From NCBI GenBank assembly GCA_963825305.1, contig CAWGTA010000009.1:868001-932000 (forward strand): DNA of 64,000 nucleotides, given 5' to 3'. The notes under the pieces are model-generated. The model was not told where the DNA came from and searched no databases. It saw only the letters and a program-made list of their open reading frames with translations. Positions 56,142 to 64,000 of this stretch are shown piece by piece (the first letter of the stretch is position 1; each line of letters starts with the position of its first letter). The DNA comes from PSRJ01 sp963825305 (lineage in GTDB: Bacteria > Acidobacteriota > Terriglobia > Bryobacterales > Bryobacteraceae). The position numbers and the translations under genes are program-made.

Positions 56142-56482
56142 AAGGCGTACCGCTCTGGCGCGTCGCCGCCGCCGTGGCGGTATTGGCTGCGCTTCTGTTC
56201 CTGATCGCCGTGTTCGCCCCTATTTACGTTCACAACCTGGAGTTGCAGAATTACGTGACGGAGATTGCCGCGCGCCCGGACACCGCCTCCAAATCCGACG
56301 ATCTGCTGCGGACGTTGGTTCTCGACAAAGCGCACAATCTCCACCTTCCCGTCCGCAACGATAACGTGAAGATCGAACACGCGCCCGAGGGGATGCGCAT
56401 CGACGTCCGCTATTTTGTGCGCGTCGATCTACCGGGGTATACCGTGGACCTGCACTTCTATCCGGGCGCGGGGGCCCGGTAA
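56138..56482 (+). CDS. Hypothetical single-helix membrane protein (DUF4845-like)
   Basis: A 114-residue protein: one N-terminal helix (VAAAVAVLAALLFLIAVFAPI) followed by a small beta-rich domain ending YTVDLHFYPGAGAR, similar in layout to DUF4845 proteins. It is coupled to the previous gene. Its TAA stop at 56480-56482 lies in a family-1 repeat, so the last residues may not be ancestral. Confidence 0.62.
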   Translation: MKGVPLWRVAAAVAVLAALLFLIAVFAPIYVHNLELQNYVTEIAARPDTASKSDDLLRTLVLDKAHNLHLPVRNDNVKIEHAPEGMRIDVRYFVRVDLPGYTVDLHFYPGAGAR

Positions 56483-56540
56483 CGCCGGCGGTCTTGCCGC
56501 CGGTGAACCGGAACCGGCGGCAAAGACTGCCGGCGCTACT
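56479..56540. repeat. Family-1 hairpin repeat, double unit
   Basis: CCGGCGG...CCGCCGG, then CCGGCGG...CTGCCGG, with outer GTAAC and GCTAC ends. The first GTAAC provides the stop of the DUF4845-like gene. Confidence 0.8.
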
Positions 56541-56548
56541 ATAGACCT

Positions 56549-56854
56549 ATGCTCATCGTCCTGGTCAACGTGCGTGTCAAGCCCGAACATGTCGAGGCTT
56601 TTAAGGAAGCAACCATCGAAAACGCGCGCAACAGCATACAGGAGCCGGGCGTCGCGCAATTCGATGTGCTGCAAGTATCGGACGACCCTACGCGCTTCCT
56701 GCTCTACGAGGTTTATCGCAGTCCCGATGCCCCGGCCCGTCATCGCGAGACGGCACACTACAATGCCTGGGTCGCGAAGGTTACGGATATGCTTGCCGAG
56801 CAGCGCACGCGCACCGCCTGCTCCAACGTTTTCCCATCCGACCAAGCCTGGTAG
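56549..56854 (+). CDS. ABM-domain protein (putative quinol monooxygenase/LsrG-like)
   Basis: A 101-residue dimeric alpha-beta barrel protein: MLIVLVNVRVKPEHVEAFKEATIEN, then GVAQFDVLQVSDDPTRFLLYEVY and HRETAHYNAW, all typical of antibiotic-biosynthesis-monooxygenase (YgiN/LsrG) domains. It lies seven bases upstream of an iron-type alcohol dehydrogenase gene and is probably cotranscribed with it, so a shared catabolic role is plausible. Exact substrate unknown. Confidence 0.85.
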   Translation: MLIVLVNVRVKPEHVEAFKEATIENARNSIQEPGVAQFDVLQVSDDPTRFLLYEVYRSPDAPARHRETAHYNAWVAKVTDMLAEQRTRTACSNVFPSDQAW

Positions 56855-56860
56855 CGCGCC

Positions 56861-58001
56861 ATGCAGTTCGAGTTCGCCACGGCCACGCGTATTCTCTTTG
56901 GCCCCGGCACGGTGCGTGAGCTGGCCTCCGCCGCCGCGGCAGATGGGGCGGCGCGCGCTGCTGGTGACCGGCGCTTCCGCCGAACGGGTCGCGCCGCTGG
57001 TTGCGGGCTTTGATACGGTTCCGTTTACGGTAACTGGCGAGCCGTCTTTGGAATTAGTTCGCCGAGGAACCGAGTACGCTGGCGCGGAAGGCTGCGACCT
57101 AGTGATCGCCATCGGCGGCGGCAGTGCGGTTGATGCCGGCAAGGCGCTGGCCGCTCTGCTTACCAATCCCGGCGATCCGCTCGACTATCTCGAAGTGATC
57201 GGCCGTGGACAGCCGCTCGAAAACACGCCCGCGCCGTTCATCGCGGTGCCGACCACTTCCGGCACCGGCTCAGAGGTGACGCGCAACGCCGTGCTCGGTT
57301 CACCGGAGCACCGCGTGAAGGCCAGCCTTCGCAGCGCCTCCATGTTGCCGCGATTAGCCATCGTCGATCCCGAGTTGAGCGTGACCCTGCCGCGCGCCAT
57401 CACCGCCTCCACCGGGTTGGACGCTCTCACGCAATTGATCGAGCCGTACGTTTCGTCGCGCGCCAATCCCATGACGGATCTGTTCTGCGTGGAAGGCATC
57501 CGGCGGGCGGCTACCGCACTTCCGAGAGCCTGGGACGACGGGTGCGATCTGGAGGCTCGTACTTCGATGTCCTGGGCTGCCCTGCTCGGCGGCATGGCTT
57601 TGGCAAACGCGGGCCTCGGCGCGGTCCATGGATTTGCCGCGCCGGTGGGAGGTATGTTTCCTGCGCCACACGGTGCGGTCTGCGCCGCCTTGCTCCCGCA
57701 CGTCATGACCATCAACCTCCAGGCACTACGGGCCCGCCAGCCACAGAGCCGGGCTCTCGGACGTTACGAAGAGCTGGCCAGGCTCCTCACCGGATTCCCG
57801 CACGCCCCGGCCGAAGAAGGCGCGCAATGGGTTGGACAGCTCTGCCGCCGCTTCGAGATCCCGCCACTCCGCACTTACGGCGTGCGCGACCAGGACATTC
57901 CGGAACTGGTGAAAGCAGCGTCGAAGACCAGCAGCATGAAAGGCAACCCGGTGGCTCTCACTGAGGACGAGCTCGGCCAGATCGTCGAAAGGGCGATTTG
58001 A
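56861..58001 (+). CDS. Iron-containing alcohol dehydrogenase family protein, one frameshift
   Basis: The N-terminus MQFEFATATRILFGPGTVREL is in one frame. From about 56940 the protein continues in another (RRALLVTGASAERV), implying one extra base. The nucleotide motif is AIGGGSAVDAGKALA and the substrate region is PTTSGTGSEVTRNAV. The metal site includes Asp in TGLDALTQLIE and histidines in AVHGFAAPVGG and APHGAVC; the histidine usually four residues after the Asp is Gln here. Restored length is ~380, normal. It could be an alcohol dehydrogenase or maleylacetate reductase-like enzyme. Confidence 0.82.
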
Positions 58002-58010
58002 AGATCGCTG

Positions 58011-59531
58011 CTATTTCGGTAAAGCACAAACGAAATTCTGCGCGTCGTCCGTGCTCCCGTTTCCTTTCCACTGGGCTTCCTGGGGATAAGGGCAAAGCGG
58101 CCGGGTGCGGTCCACGGCACCGGTGCTGGTCACGTGGGACGCGAGAATCCGGTCGGGCGGCGTTCCGTGTTCCACCCATTGTTCCAGTGCACCGACCATA
58201 TCGAATTTAGCAGGCCCGGGTCCGCCTCCGCAGTGATGCATGCCCGGCACCATGAATAAACGGTAGAAACTGTTCGCTCCCGGTGTGGCTTTGGCGACAC
58301 TCTCGTAGAAATCGATGCTGTTGAGCGGCGTGATGTCCGGATCGCTCCAGCCGTGATACTGGATCAGCTTGCCACCGTTGGACTGAAACTGGCTGAGATC
58401 CGGGTTGGTGGCGTTGAAGATGGACGCCAGTTTGTTGTCCGTGAACTGCACGTCGTTGTCGAACCCGGAGGCGGTTTCGAATTGAAACGAGCGCACGTCC
58501 CAAGCGGGATCTTCAAAAACGATGTATTTGAAAAACGGGAGTCCGAGGTCGGCGTGGCCGCCTGTTCCGGGCCGCGAACCGGTGATCCATTGGCCCCAGC
58601 CGCCCGGCGTCGCTTCGCCTCCGGGCAAAAGGCCGGGATAGATTTTGTCGCCCGGGCCCTGATAGATTTTCTTGACGGCGTCCACCTGCGCCGCCGTGAG
58701 ACATGCCGGCGTGTCGCTGCCCTGGCACAGCAGCACCGAGGGATCGAAATGACAGCGCCGCGGATCATTGAGGACACCATCTTTGATTCCGTCGAGGGCA
58801 TCGCACGCATTGTTGACGGCATCGCCCAAAGCCGGCAGTTTGCTGGCCGGAATGTAGCTGTCGCCTTGCATCGCCAGAACCATCCAAAGGTGGCTGATCT
58901 GGTTATGCGTCCAAAAATTCGCGGGGTCGCCTGCCACGATGCCGTCAAAATCCTGCGGATACCGTTCCGCCGACATCAGCGCTTCCTGGCCGCCTTGCGA
59001 GCAGCCGCTGAAATAGGAGTGCGCGGGGCGGGATCCGTAGAACGCTTCGATGATGGCCTTGTCCGCTTGCGCCATTGCGTGGATCGACTGATGGGCAAAT
59101 TCGATCACTCGCTGCATGTGGCCCTGCGCCCAACTGGCATCCGCGGTCGCGCCCTCGTGCCCTGTATCGGTGCTGCTGGTGGCGTAGCCGCGCTGGAGCG
59201 GTTCCGCCATCTGACGAAAGTTGATGGAGCCCGCGAGCCCCCCGTTGCCGACAGCCAGCAGCTTCCGGTTCCACTGCACCGGCATCCAGATTTCAAACTG
59301 GACTTCCGGCGCCACCACCCCAGCCACCCGGCAAAAAGCAGGCGCATCGATGGCAGTGCTCTCGCGCGGAGGAGTGAACTTTCCGGCGGGCATCGAATTG
59401 GCGAGGGTAATGGTCACGCGGGGAAAAGCTAGCTGCGTCAGGCTTTCGCAAGATTGTTGGGCAGCGGCGGGCCCTGCGGCCAGCGCAGCGCCGGCCAGCG
59501 CAAGCAGTAGGCGGTCACACATGGCGTTCAT
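58011..59531 (-). CDS. Secreted tannase/feruloyl esterase family protein
   Basis: A 506-residue esterase with a signal peptide (LLLALAGAALAAGPAAAQ). The nucleophile elbow is FSGCSQGGQEAL, the catalytic histidine is probably in VPGMHHCGGGPG and the Asp in HGWSDPDITP. Paired cysteines, including one next to the Ser (GCS) and one next to the His (HHC), match the CS-D-HC motif of fungal feruloyl esterase B and tannase. It ends RPLCPYPQEAQWKG, a family signature. It cleaves plant phenolic esters in relatives. A second member is at 62473. Confidence 0.9.
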   Translation of the reverse strand: MNAMCDRLLLALAGAALAAGPAAAQQSCESLTQLAFPRVTITLANSMPAGKFTPPRESTAIDAPAFCRVAGVVAPEVQFEIWMPVQWNRKLLAVGNGGLAGSINFRQMAEPLQRGYATSSTDTGHEGATADASWAQGHMQRVIEFAHQSIHAMAQADKAIIEAFYGSRPAHSYFSGCSQGGQEALMSAERYPQDFDGIVAGDPANFWTHNQISHLWMVLAMQGDSYIPASKLPALGDAVNNACDALDGIKDGVLNDPRRCHFDPSVLLCQGSDTPACLTAAQVDAVKKIYQGPGDKIYPGLLPGGEATPGGWGQWITGSRPGTGGHADLGLPFFKYIVFEDPAWDVRSFQFETASGFDNDVQFTDNKLASIFNATNPDLSQFQSNGGKLIQYHGWSDPDITPLNSIDFYESVAKATPGANSFYRLFMVPGMHHCGGGPGPAKFDMVGALEQWVEHGTPPDRILASHVTSTGAVDRTRPLCPYPQEAQWKGNGSTDDAQNFVCALPK

Positions 59532-59583
59532 TTTCTCACGCCCCAGGCAATGCCGGACAAAGCTACGGCATGGCGTGCTTCGA

Positions 59584-60708
59584 TTAGTGCTGAGCCGGTC
59601 GACCAGCCGCGTTCTGTTGGATTGCCAGCGGCCGGACCCATAGGTTCAAGAGCCGCAGGAACTCGTCGCTTTTCGTAGACATGGCGTTATGGCCTGCGTC
59701 CGCGATCAGGACAAGTTGTTTTCGCGGTGCTGTGATGCCGTCCACATATGCCTTCACCGGCTGCGTTGGCGTCACGTTGTCGAGTGCACCTTGGAAGACG
59801 AAGAAGGGGATCGCATAATCAGTGCCGAGCGCATACAGATCAGCAGCCTCAACCGGTGCGCGGAAATGGTCCGAACTAGTCGTCAAACCGCCCACATAGT
59901 CACGAAGATCCCGAAAACTGACTCCGGAATCAAAAAGGATCGTAGAGATCAGGCTCAATCGGGAGAAACCACCCGGTTCATAGCTATCTGCCCACTTAGT
60001 GTAGACGACTTCTTTCGAAATCGAATCGTAGGGCGGCGTGCCGACCGATTCCAATTCCCGGATCGCCTGGCGGTCGTCTCTGGCGTGGGCCTCGGTCAGA
60101 AGTTGTCGGTAGCCGATAGCCCGATATTTCCCCTGGTTCACTCCCTGGCCGGTCCCGACATACGCGTAGAACAAGCCTGGGCGTATCTTTGCCATATATA
60201 CACCCAGGATCGAACCCCAAGACAATCCCACGAGAACGATCTTCTGCTTGTGCAGTTTCTGGCGAAGGAACTCAGCGACTTCCACTCCGTCCAGCGCCAT
60301 ACGATCGATAGTTACTGCCGGGTCGAGCGGGCCGGACTTGCCGAACGTTTTTCCGGCGCCGCGCTGGTCCCACTGAACGAGAGTGAAATCTCTGGTCCAG
60401 CCAAAGAGAAAGGTGCGGGGGTATGGGTTCGTCGGGAGTCCTGGTCCGCCGTGCAACAGAAGCAGGACAGGATTGTCGCGATTTTGGCCGCGGATGGTGA
60501 TCCACTGGTCGATTCCACCGATCTTGGCAAACAGCGCCTCGTCGATTCCCCTCGCCGTGTCGATCACGGTGGCATTGGCGATCTGGTAGTGCCGGTACGC
60601 ACGATAGGCCAGGGCAGTGCCGATCAGCACGACCACGAGCGAGAGCAGGCTCAACGAAACCAGCTTCGCGATCTTCCAAATCCTCCTCGCCACCCGGAAC
60701 CGCTCCAC
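59584..60708 (-). CDS. Membrane-anchored alpha/beta hydrolase (proline iminopeptidase-like)
   Basis: A 374-residue hydrolase with an N-terminal anchor helix (LVSLSLLSLVVVLIGTALAY). LLLLHGGPGLPTNP is the HGGP oxyanion motif of prolyl aminopeptidases, DFTLVQWDQRGAGKTF follows, the nucleophile is in LVGLSWGSILG and the histidine in IADAGHNAM. The start is GTG at 60708. Physiological substrate unknown. Confidence 0.85.
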   Translation of the reverse strand: MERFRVARRIWKIAKLVSLSLLSLVVVLIGTALAYRAYRHYQIANATVIDTARGIDEALFAKIGGIDQWITIRGQNRDNPVLLLLHGGPGLPTNPYPRTFLFGWTRDFTLVQWDQRGAGKTFGKSGPLDPAVTIDRMALDGVEVAEFLRQKLHKQKIVLVGLSWGSILGVYMAKIRPGLFYAYVGTGQGVNQGKYRAIGYRQLLTEAHARDDRQAIRELESVGTPPYDSISKEVVYTKWADSYEPGGFSRLSLISTILFDSGVSFRDLRDYVGGLTTSSDHFRAPVEAADLYALGTDYAIPFFVFQGALDNVTPTQPVKAYVDGITAPRKQLVLIADAGHNAMSTKSDEFLRLLNLWVRPLAIQQNAAGRPAQH

Positions 60709-60868
60709 TCCGGGAATTACGTGTTAGGGCATGGAGAAGTTCCGCGCCATTTGATATGACATTCGCAGCCCGGACCAGCTTTACGAGTAATCGCGGAGCC
60801 ACTGGTGTTGGTGGTTCCTGATGCCGTCGAAGGCCCGCAGTATACTGGGCGAGAAAGCCGGAGGCGCT

Positions 60869-61756
60869 ATGAAGAGACTAATGATCGCTGTGTTTTTTCT
60901 CCCGTCCGCGGTGCTGATGGGGCAGGGCGTGTTGGGGGTGGGGAATTTTATCCACGTGGTGGCGAATCTGGACCGGTCGATTGAGTTTTATCATGACGCG
61001 ATTGGGCTGGAGATGAAGGGCGCTCCGGGGCCGCACGCGTTTTCGGCGAATACGGTGGTTTCGAGCTTGTACGACGCTCCGGGCGCCGAGAGCCGGGTCG
61101 CGAGTTTCAAGATTCCGGAGTCGAACATGGCCGTGGAAATTGTGGAGTTTCAGGGCTTGAATGCGACGCCGGTGCGGCCTCGGCCACAGGACCCAGGGGC
61201 GATCACGTTGACTTTGCCCGTGCAGGATCTGGAGGCGGTGAAGACTCGGCTGTCTCGGATAAAGGGGCTGGAGTGGATCAGTGCGAGCATGGGTCGGGTG
61301 GTGGTGCGCGATCCGGATGGGATTTTCGTGGAGCTAGTGCAGCCCCGCAGTGAGGTGCGGCTAGGGGTCAGTGTGGCGGATCTCGGCCAGACGACACAGT
61401 TTTATTGGAAAGTGCTCGGGTTTACCGGCGGCAGCTCAGCGGCACAGGGAATTGCGAGGCTACGGGTTCCGGGAGATGCATTTCCGGTGGACTTTGCGGC
61501 GCCCAATTATGCCGACCGGAAGCCGGTGCACTCGGCGATTCACGATCCGGGGTCGGGCGTGCTGCGGCTTCGCGTCAGCGATTTCGACGCGGTGGTGAAG
61601 GCTCTGAAGGCGGAGGGGGCGACGGTTGTGTCGGCGGGCGGCGAGCCGGTGAATTTGGGGCGGAATCGCGCGGTCATCCTACGCGATATGAACAATCTTT
61701 TCATACAGGTGCTGGAGGCGGCTCCAGCGACGGGGAACGGGCCCGCAGGGAAATGA
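60869..61756 (+). CDS. Secreted VOC-superfamily protein with two VOC modules
   Basis: A 295-residue protein: signal peptide (MIAVFFLPSAVLMGQ), then two glyoxalase/dioxygenase-type modules, the first starting NFIHVVANLDRSIEFYHDAIG and the second at LGVSVADLGQTTQFYWKVLGF, each ending in an acidic ligand segment (GIFVELVQP and NNLFIQVLE). The ATG at 60869 has GGAG upstream and places the signal peptide first. Export is unusual for VOC proteins, but I have the impression it recurs in Acidobacteria. Function unknown. Confidence 0.78.
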   Translation: MKRLMIAVFFLPSAVLMGQGVLGVGNFIHVVANLDRSIEFYHDAIGLEMKGAPGPHAFSANTVVSSLYDAPGAESRVASFKIPESNMAVEIVEFQGLNATPVRPRPQDPGAITLTLPVQDLEAVKTRLSRIKGLEWISASMGRVVVRDPDGIFVELVQPRSEVRLGVSVADLGQTTQFYWKVLGFTGGSSAAQGIARLRVPGDAFPVDFAAPNYADRKPVHSAIHDPGSGVLRLRVSDFDAVVKALKAEGATVVSAGGEPVNLGRNRAVILRDMNNLFIQVLEAAPATGNGPAGK

Positions 61757-61801
61757 ACAAACTTGCTTGATGACGATGCTGGCGGGGGTCAGGAACTTGA
61801 G

Positions 61802-62476
61802 CTATTTGATGTGACCTTCGCGCACGTCCTTGTTGTTCTCTTCGCAGGAGTACTCCATCAATTCCCACTCCGGGCGCAAGGTGAACACCCGTTTGTTGAC
61901 GATTGGATCGGAATACGTCTTGGGGTCGATCACCGTGATTTCATACGCGATGTGTTTGTCGTCGGTGCGGGTCAAGCGCTCGATGGTGTGCATCTGATCG
62001 CTGTGCGGGTGGCCGATGGTATCGAGCCGGGTCTTCTCGTTGAAGCCGACGGTGTCGATGACCAGCGTGTCGCCCTCCCAATGCCCTACAGAGTTTCCTG
62101 CCCAGGTCGCGTCCACCGTCTTCGGATGAGCTCGTCCATCCGTGGGGATCACCTTGTAGGTCTGCCATGCTTCAAACAAGATGGCGATGCGGTTCGGTTC
62201 CTGCATGATCTCCATGGGCATGGGCGTATTCATCAGGCGGGTCCAGCCCAAGGGCAGGCAGTTGGCGGCGTAGTCGAACTTCTCGGCATCGTAATTCTTG
62301 AAGTCCTGCTCGCCCCACGCGGTGAACGGCGGCTTGGCCACACCGCGCAACATGTTGGGCGTGTATGGGATCTCCCAAACGCCGCTTAGCGACGGCTTGC
62401 CATCCGCCGCGCGCGGAGGACCCTCGGCAAACAGAGGCAGGGCGGCAGCGATCAGGATGGGAAGAATCGCTCTCAC
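61802..62476 (-). CDS. Conserved secreted hypothetical protein
   Basis: A 224-residue protein with a signal peptide (AILPILIAAALPLFA). Segments such as GKPSLSGVWEIPYTP, IAILFEAWQTYKVIPTDGR, GHWEGDTLVIDTVGFNEKTRLD and VFTLRPEWELMEYSCEEN recur in a large family of acidobacterial secreted proteins of unknown function. The GTG start at 62476 overlaps the stop of the tannase-family gene (GTGA), so the pair is cotranscribed and may act on the same class of substrate. Confidence 0.75.
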   Translation of the reverse strand: MRAILPILIAAALPLFAEGPPRAADGKPSLSGVWEIPYTPNMLRGVAKPPFTAWGEQDFKNYDAEKFDYAANCLPLGWTRLMNTPMPMEIMQEPNRIAILFEAWQTYKVIPTDGRAHPKTVDATWAGNSVGHWEGDTLVIDTVGFNEKTRLDTIGHPHSDQMHTIERLTRTDDKHIAYEITVIDPKTYSDPIVNKRVFTLRPEWELMEYSCEENNKDVREGHIK

Positions 62477-63969
62477 TTGGAAGGCTCCTTACAGGCGAAA
62501 TTCTGAGCGTCGTCGATGCTTCCCGATCCCTTATACTGCGCCACCTGCGGATACGGGCAAAGCGGGCGCGTGCGGTCTATCTTGCCTGCCGTGCTGTGCG
62601 AGGCGATGATCCGTTCCGGCGCCTTGCTCTTTTCCACCCACTCTTCGAGCGCGCCCACCTTATCGAATACGTTGGGACCGTCGCCGCCGCCGCAGTGGCC
62701 CATCCCCGGCTCCAGAAACAGCCGGATACTGTTGGAGGTTTTGGCGGCGCCGCCCATGGTATCCACCACGCTGTCGTAGTACTTGATGGTGGATAGCGCG
62801 GCGATGTTGGGATCGCTCCAGCCGTGATACAGCAGCAGCTTGCCGTTGTGTCCGAAGTAAGTTGCCAGGTTCGGATCGGTGGCATTCATGACCACGTTGC
62901 CGGGCTGTTCGGAGCGCACAATGTCGCTATCGAAGTTGAAGGTACGCCAGTCCCAGTTGGGGTCCTGGAAGACCACGTACTTATAGTGGTCGAACATAAC
63001 AGCGGAGGGATCCGGACCCGCTCCCAAAACCGCCCAGCCCAGTTCGGTGCCCGGCACGAGCGAAGGAAACAGTTGCGCGCCAGTTCGCGGATTGGTGGCC
63101 GCGGTGTAGATCTTCCGTGCGGCTTCTACTTGAGGCGCGGTGAGGCAGGACGGGCCATCCGCGCCTTTGCACAGCAGCACCTTGGGATCGAAGTTGCAGC
63201 GCCGGGGATCTTCGATGAGGCCGTCCTTGACTCCGTCGCGCGCGTCGCATGCCTCCAGCACCGCCTGGTGGACCAGCGAATACTTGCTGGCGGGGATGTA
63301 GCTGGCCTGGTCTTTAAGGAGCGCGAATGCGATCCACATCGCGAGCGCGGTTCGATTGGCAGGCGCGCCCGCAATGATGCCATCGTAATCGTTGGGAAAA
63401 CGCTGCGCCTCTTTGAGACCCTGGCGGCCGCCCGTGGAGCAGCCATTCCAATACGAATACTTGGGCGCATTGCCGTAAAAGGCGTTCACGATGGCTTTCG
63501 CTTTCACGGTCATTTCGTGTTCCGACCGGTAGCCGAAATCGATCAGTTTTTCGGGATGGCCCAGCGCGAACTGGCCACTGCCGCCGGTGTGGCCCGTGTC
63601 GGTTGAGGCAGTGGCGTACCCGCTGCGCAGCGCTTCCGAGAGTTCGCGATAGCTGATGACGCCGGCCCAGCCGCCATTGCCGACCGCCTGGAACTTGCCG
63701 TTCCATCCAGCGGCCGGTAACCAGACCTCGATCTTGATATCGGAATCGCTGGTCGGCTTCAGCGTGGCAGATACACGGCAAAAAGCCGGCAGATCCCGGT
63801 AGGCGGTGGCGCTCCCGCGGCCTCCCGGCATGTTGAATTCTCCGGCACCGACGGATTGAGCGGACGTGATGGTGGTGTCCGGCAGTGCCAGTGAGCTGAG
63901 GCCTTCGCACGACGCGGCCAGGGCCGGCGCTGCGCACATCAAGATCGAAACCAGGAATCTGTAGTACAC
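62473..63969 (-). CDS. Secreted tannase/feruloyl esterase family protein (second copy)
   Basis: A 498-residue paralogue of the protein at 58011. It has a signal peptide (FLVSILMCAAPALAAS), nucleophile WNGCSTGGRQGL, acid HGWSDPNIAA, histidine region EPGMGHCGGGDG, and the same ending RPLCPYPQVAQYKG. The CS-D-HC cysteine pair is conserved. The GTG at 63969 has AGGAGG four bases upstream, whereas a TTG at 63984 would lie before the Shine-Dalgarno. It forms an operon with the secreted hypothetical gene. Confidence 0.9.
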   Translation of the reverse strand: MYYRFLVSILMCAAPALAASCEGLSSLALPDTTITSAQSVGAGEFNMPGGRGSATAYRDLPAFCRVSATLKPTSDSDIKIEVWLPAAGWNGKFQAVGNGGWAGVISYRELSEALRSGYATASTDTGHTGGSGQFALGHPEKLIDFGYRSEHEMTVKAKAIVNAFYGNAPKYSYWNGCSTGGRQGLKEAQRFPNDYDGIIAGAPANRTALAMWIAFALLKDQASYIPASKYSLVHQAVLEACDARDGVKDGLIEDPRRCNFDPKVLLCKGADGPSCLTAPQVEAARKIYTAATNPRTGAQLFPSLVPGTELGWAVLGAGPDPSAVMFDHYKYVVFQDPNWDWRTFNFDSDIVRSEQPGNVVMNATDPNLATYFGHNGKLLLYHGWSDPNIAALSTIKYYDSVVDTMGGAAKTSNSIRLFLEPGMGHCGGGDGPNVFDKVGALEEWVEKSKAPERIIASHSTAGKIDRTRPLCPYPQVAQYKGSGSIDDAQNFACKEPSK

Positions 63970-64000
63970 GATGCCTCCTGCCAACCTTCTGATTTGCCGA

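Overview
The window is about 64 kb of GC-rich bacterial chromosome and most resembles an acidobacterium of the Solibacter/Bryobacter lineage. The evidence is a secreted protease ending in the Solibacter-type C-terminal domain (TIGR03437-like), a TonB-dependent receptor with an N-terminal carboxypeptidase-regulatory-like domain, Solibacter-style ABC permeases, tannase-family esterases and several small families I associate with that group. It contains no rRNA, tRNA, CRISPR array, prophage or insertion sequence that I can recognise.

Layout. 1-5 kb is the replication-origin neighbourhood: dnaA (5' end cut by the window edge), a dnaA-dnaN gap with two DnaA boxes, dnaN, and gyrB. gyrB carries nine apparent single-base indels. 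Then come a DUF433/PIN-like toxin-antitoxin pair (5.0-5.6 kb) and a tightly overlapping minus-strand operon xdhC-mocA-AsmA-like-amidohydrolase (10.6-5.6 kb). Next are a methyltransferase, 6-phosphogluconate dehydrogenase, a sedolisin protease, a TonB-dependent receptor divergent from a hybrid histidine kinase (15-21 kb), and a decaheme cytochrome plus outer-membrane barrel pair (21.5-24.4 kb). A CDF cation exporter, the 5-oxoprolinase genes pxpB-C-A and an aminotransferase follow.

29.7-35.5 kb holds two ABC export systems. One permease contains a complete serine beta-lactamase-like domain. Then come lon, ubiX-pheA, an XRE/S24-like regulator and an accessory stretch (40.4-42.7 kb). That stretch has a 36-codon secreted peptide gene, a multi-span membrane protein, a 24-codon ORF and another membrane protein. 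Further on are a SprT-like metalloprotein, fabH and a heparinase-like secreted protein. At 46.3-46.7 kb there are two candidate structured RNAs, one resembling 6S RNA. They are followed by a secreted subtilisin with two frameshifts, a CpxA/CpxR/CpxP-type envelope stress module, a secreted metallo-beta-lactamase-fold protein, proline dehydrogenase, a frameshifted iron-type alcohol dehydrogenase, two tannase/feruloyl esterase-family proteins, an alpha/beta hydrolase and a secreted VOC protein.

Two families of short intergenic repeats run through the window. Family 1 has nine loci built from GC-rich hairpins whose stem bases covary. Family 2 has five loci with a different ~29-bp unit. Members abut gene 3' ends so closely that six genes take their stop codon from the repeat. 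Frameshifts affect gyrB (nine), the ABC/beta-lactamase fusion (one), the subtilisin (two) and the alcohol dehydrogenase (one). Because most other genes are intact, I suspect assembly indels, especially in gyrB, but cannot prove it. All functional calls come from reading motifs by eye; no database search was run.
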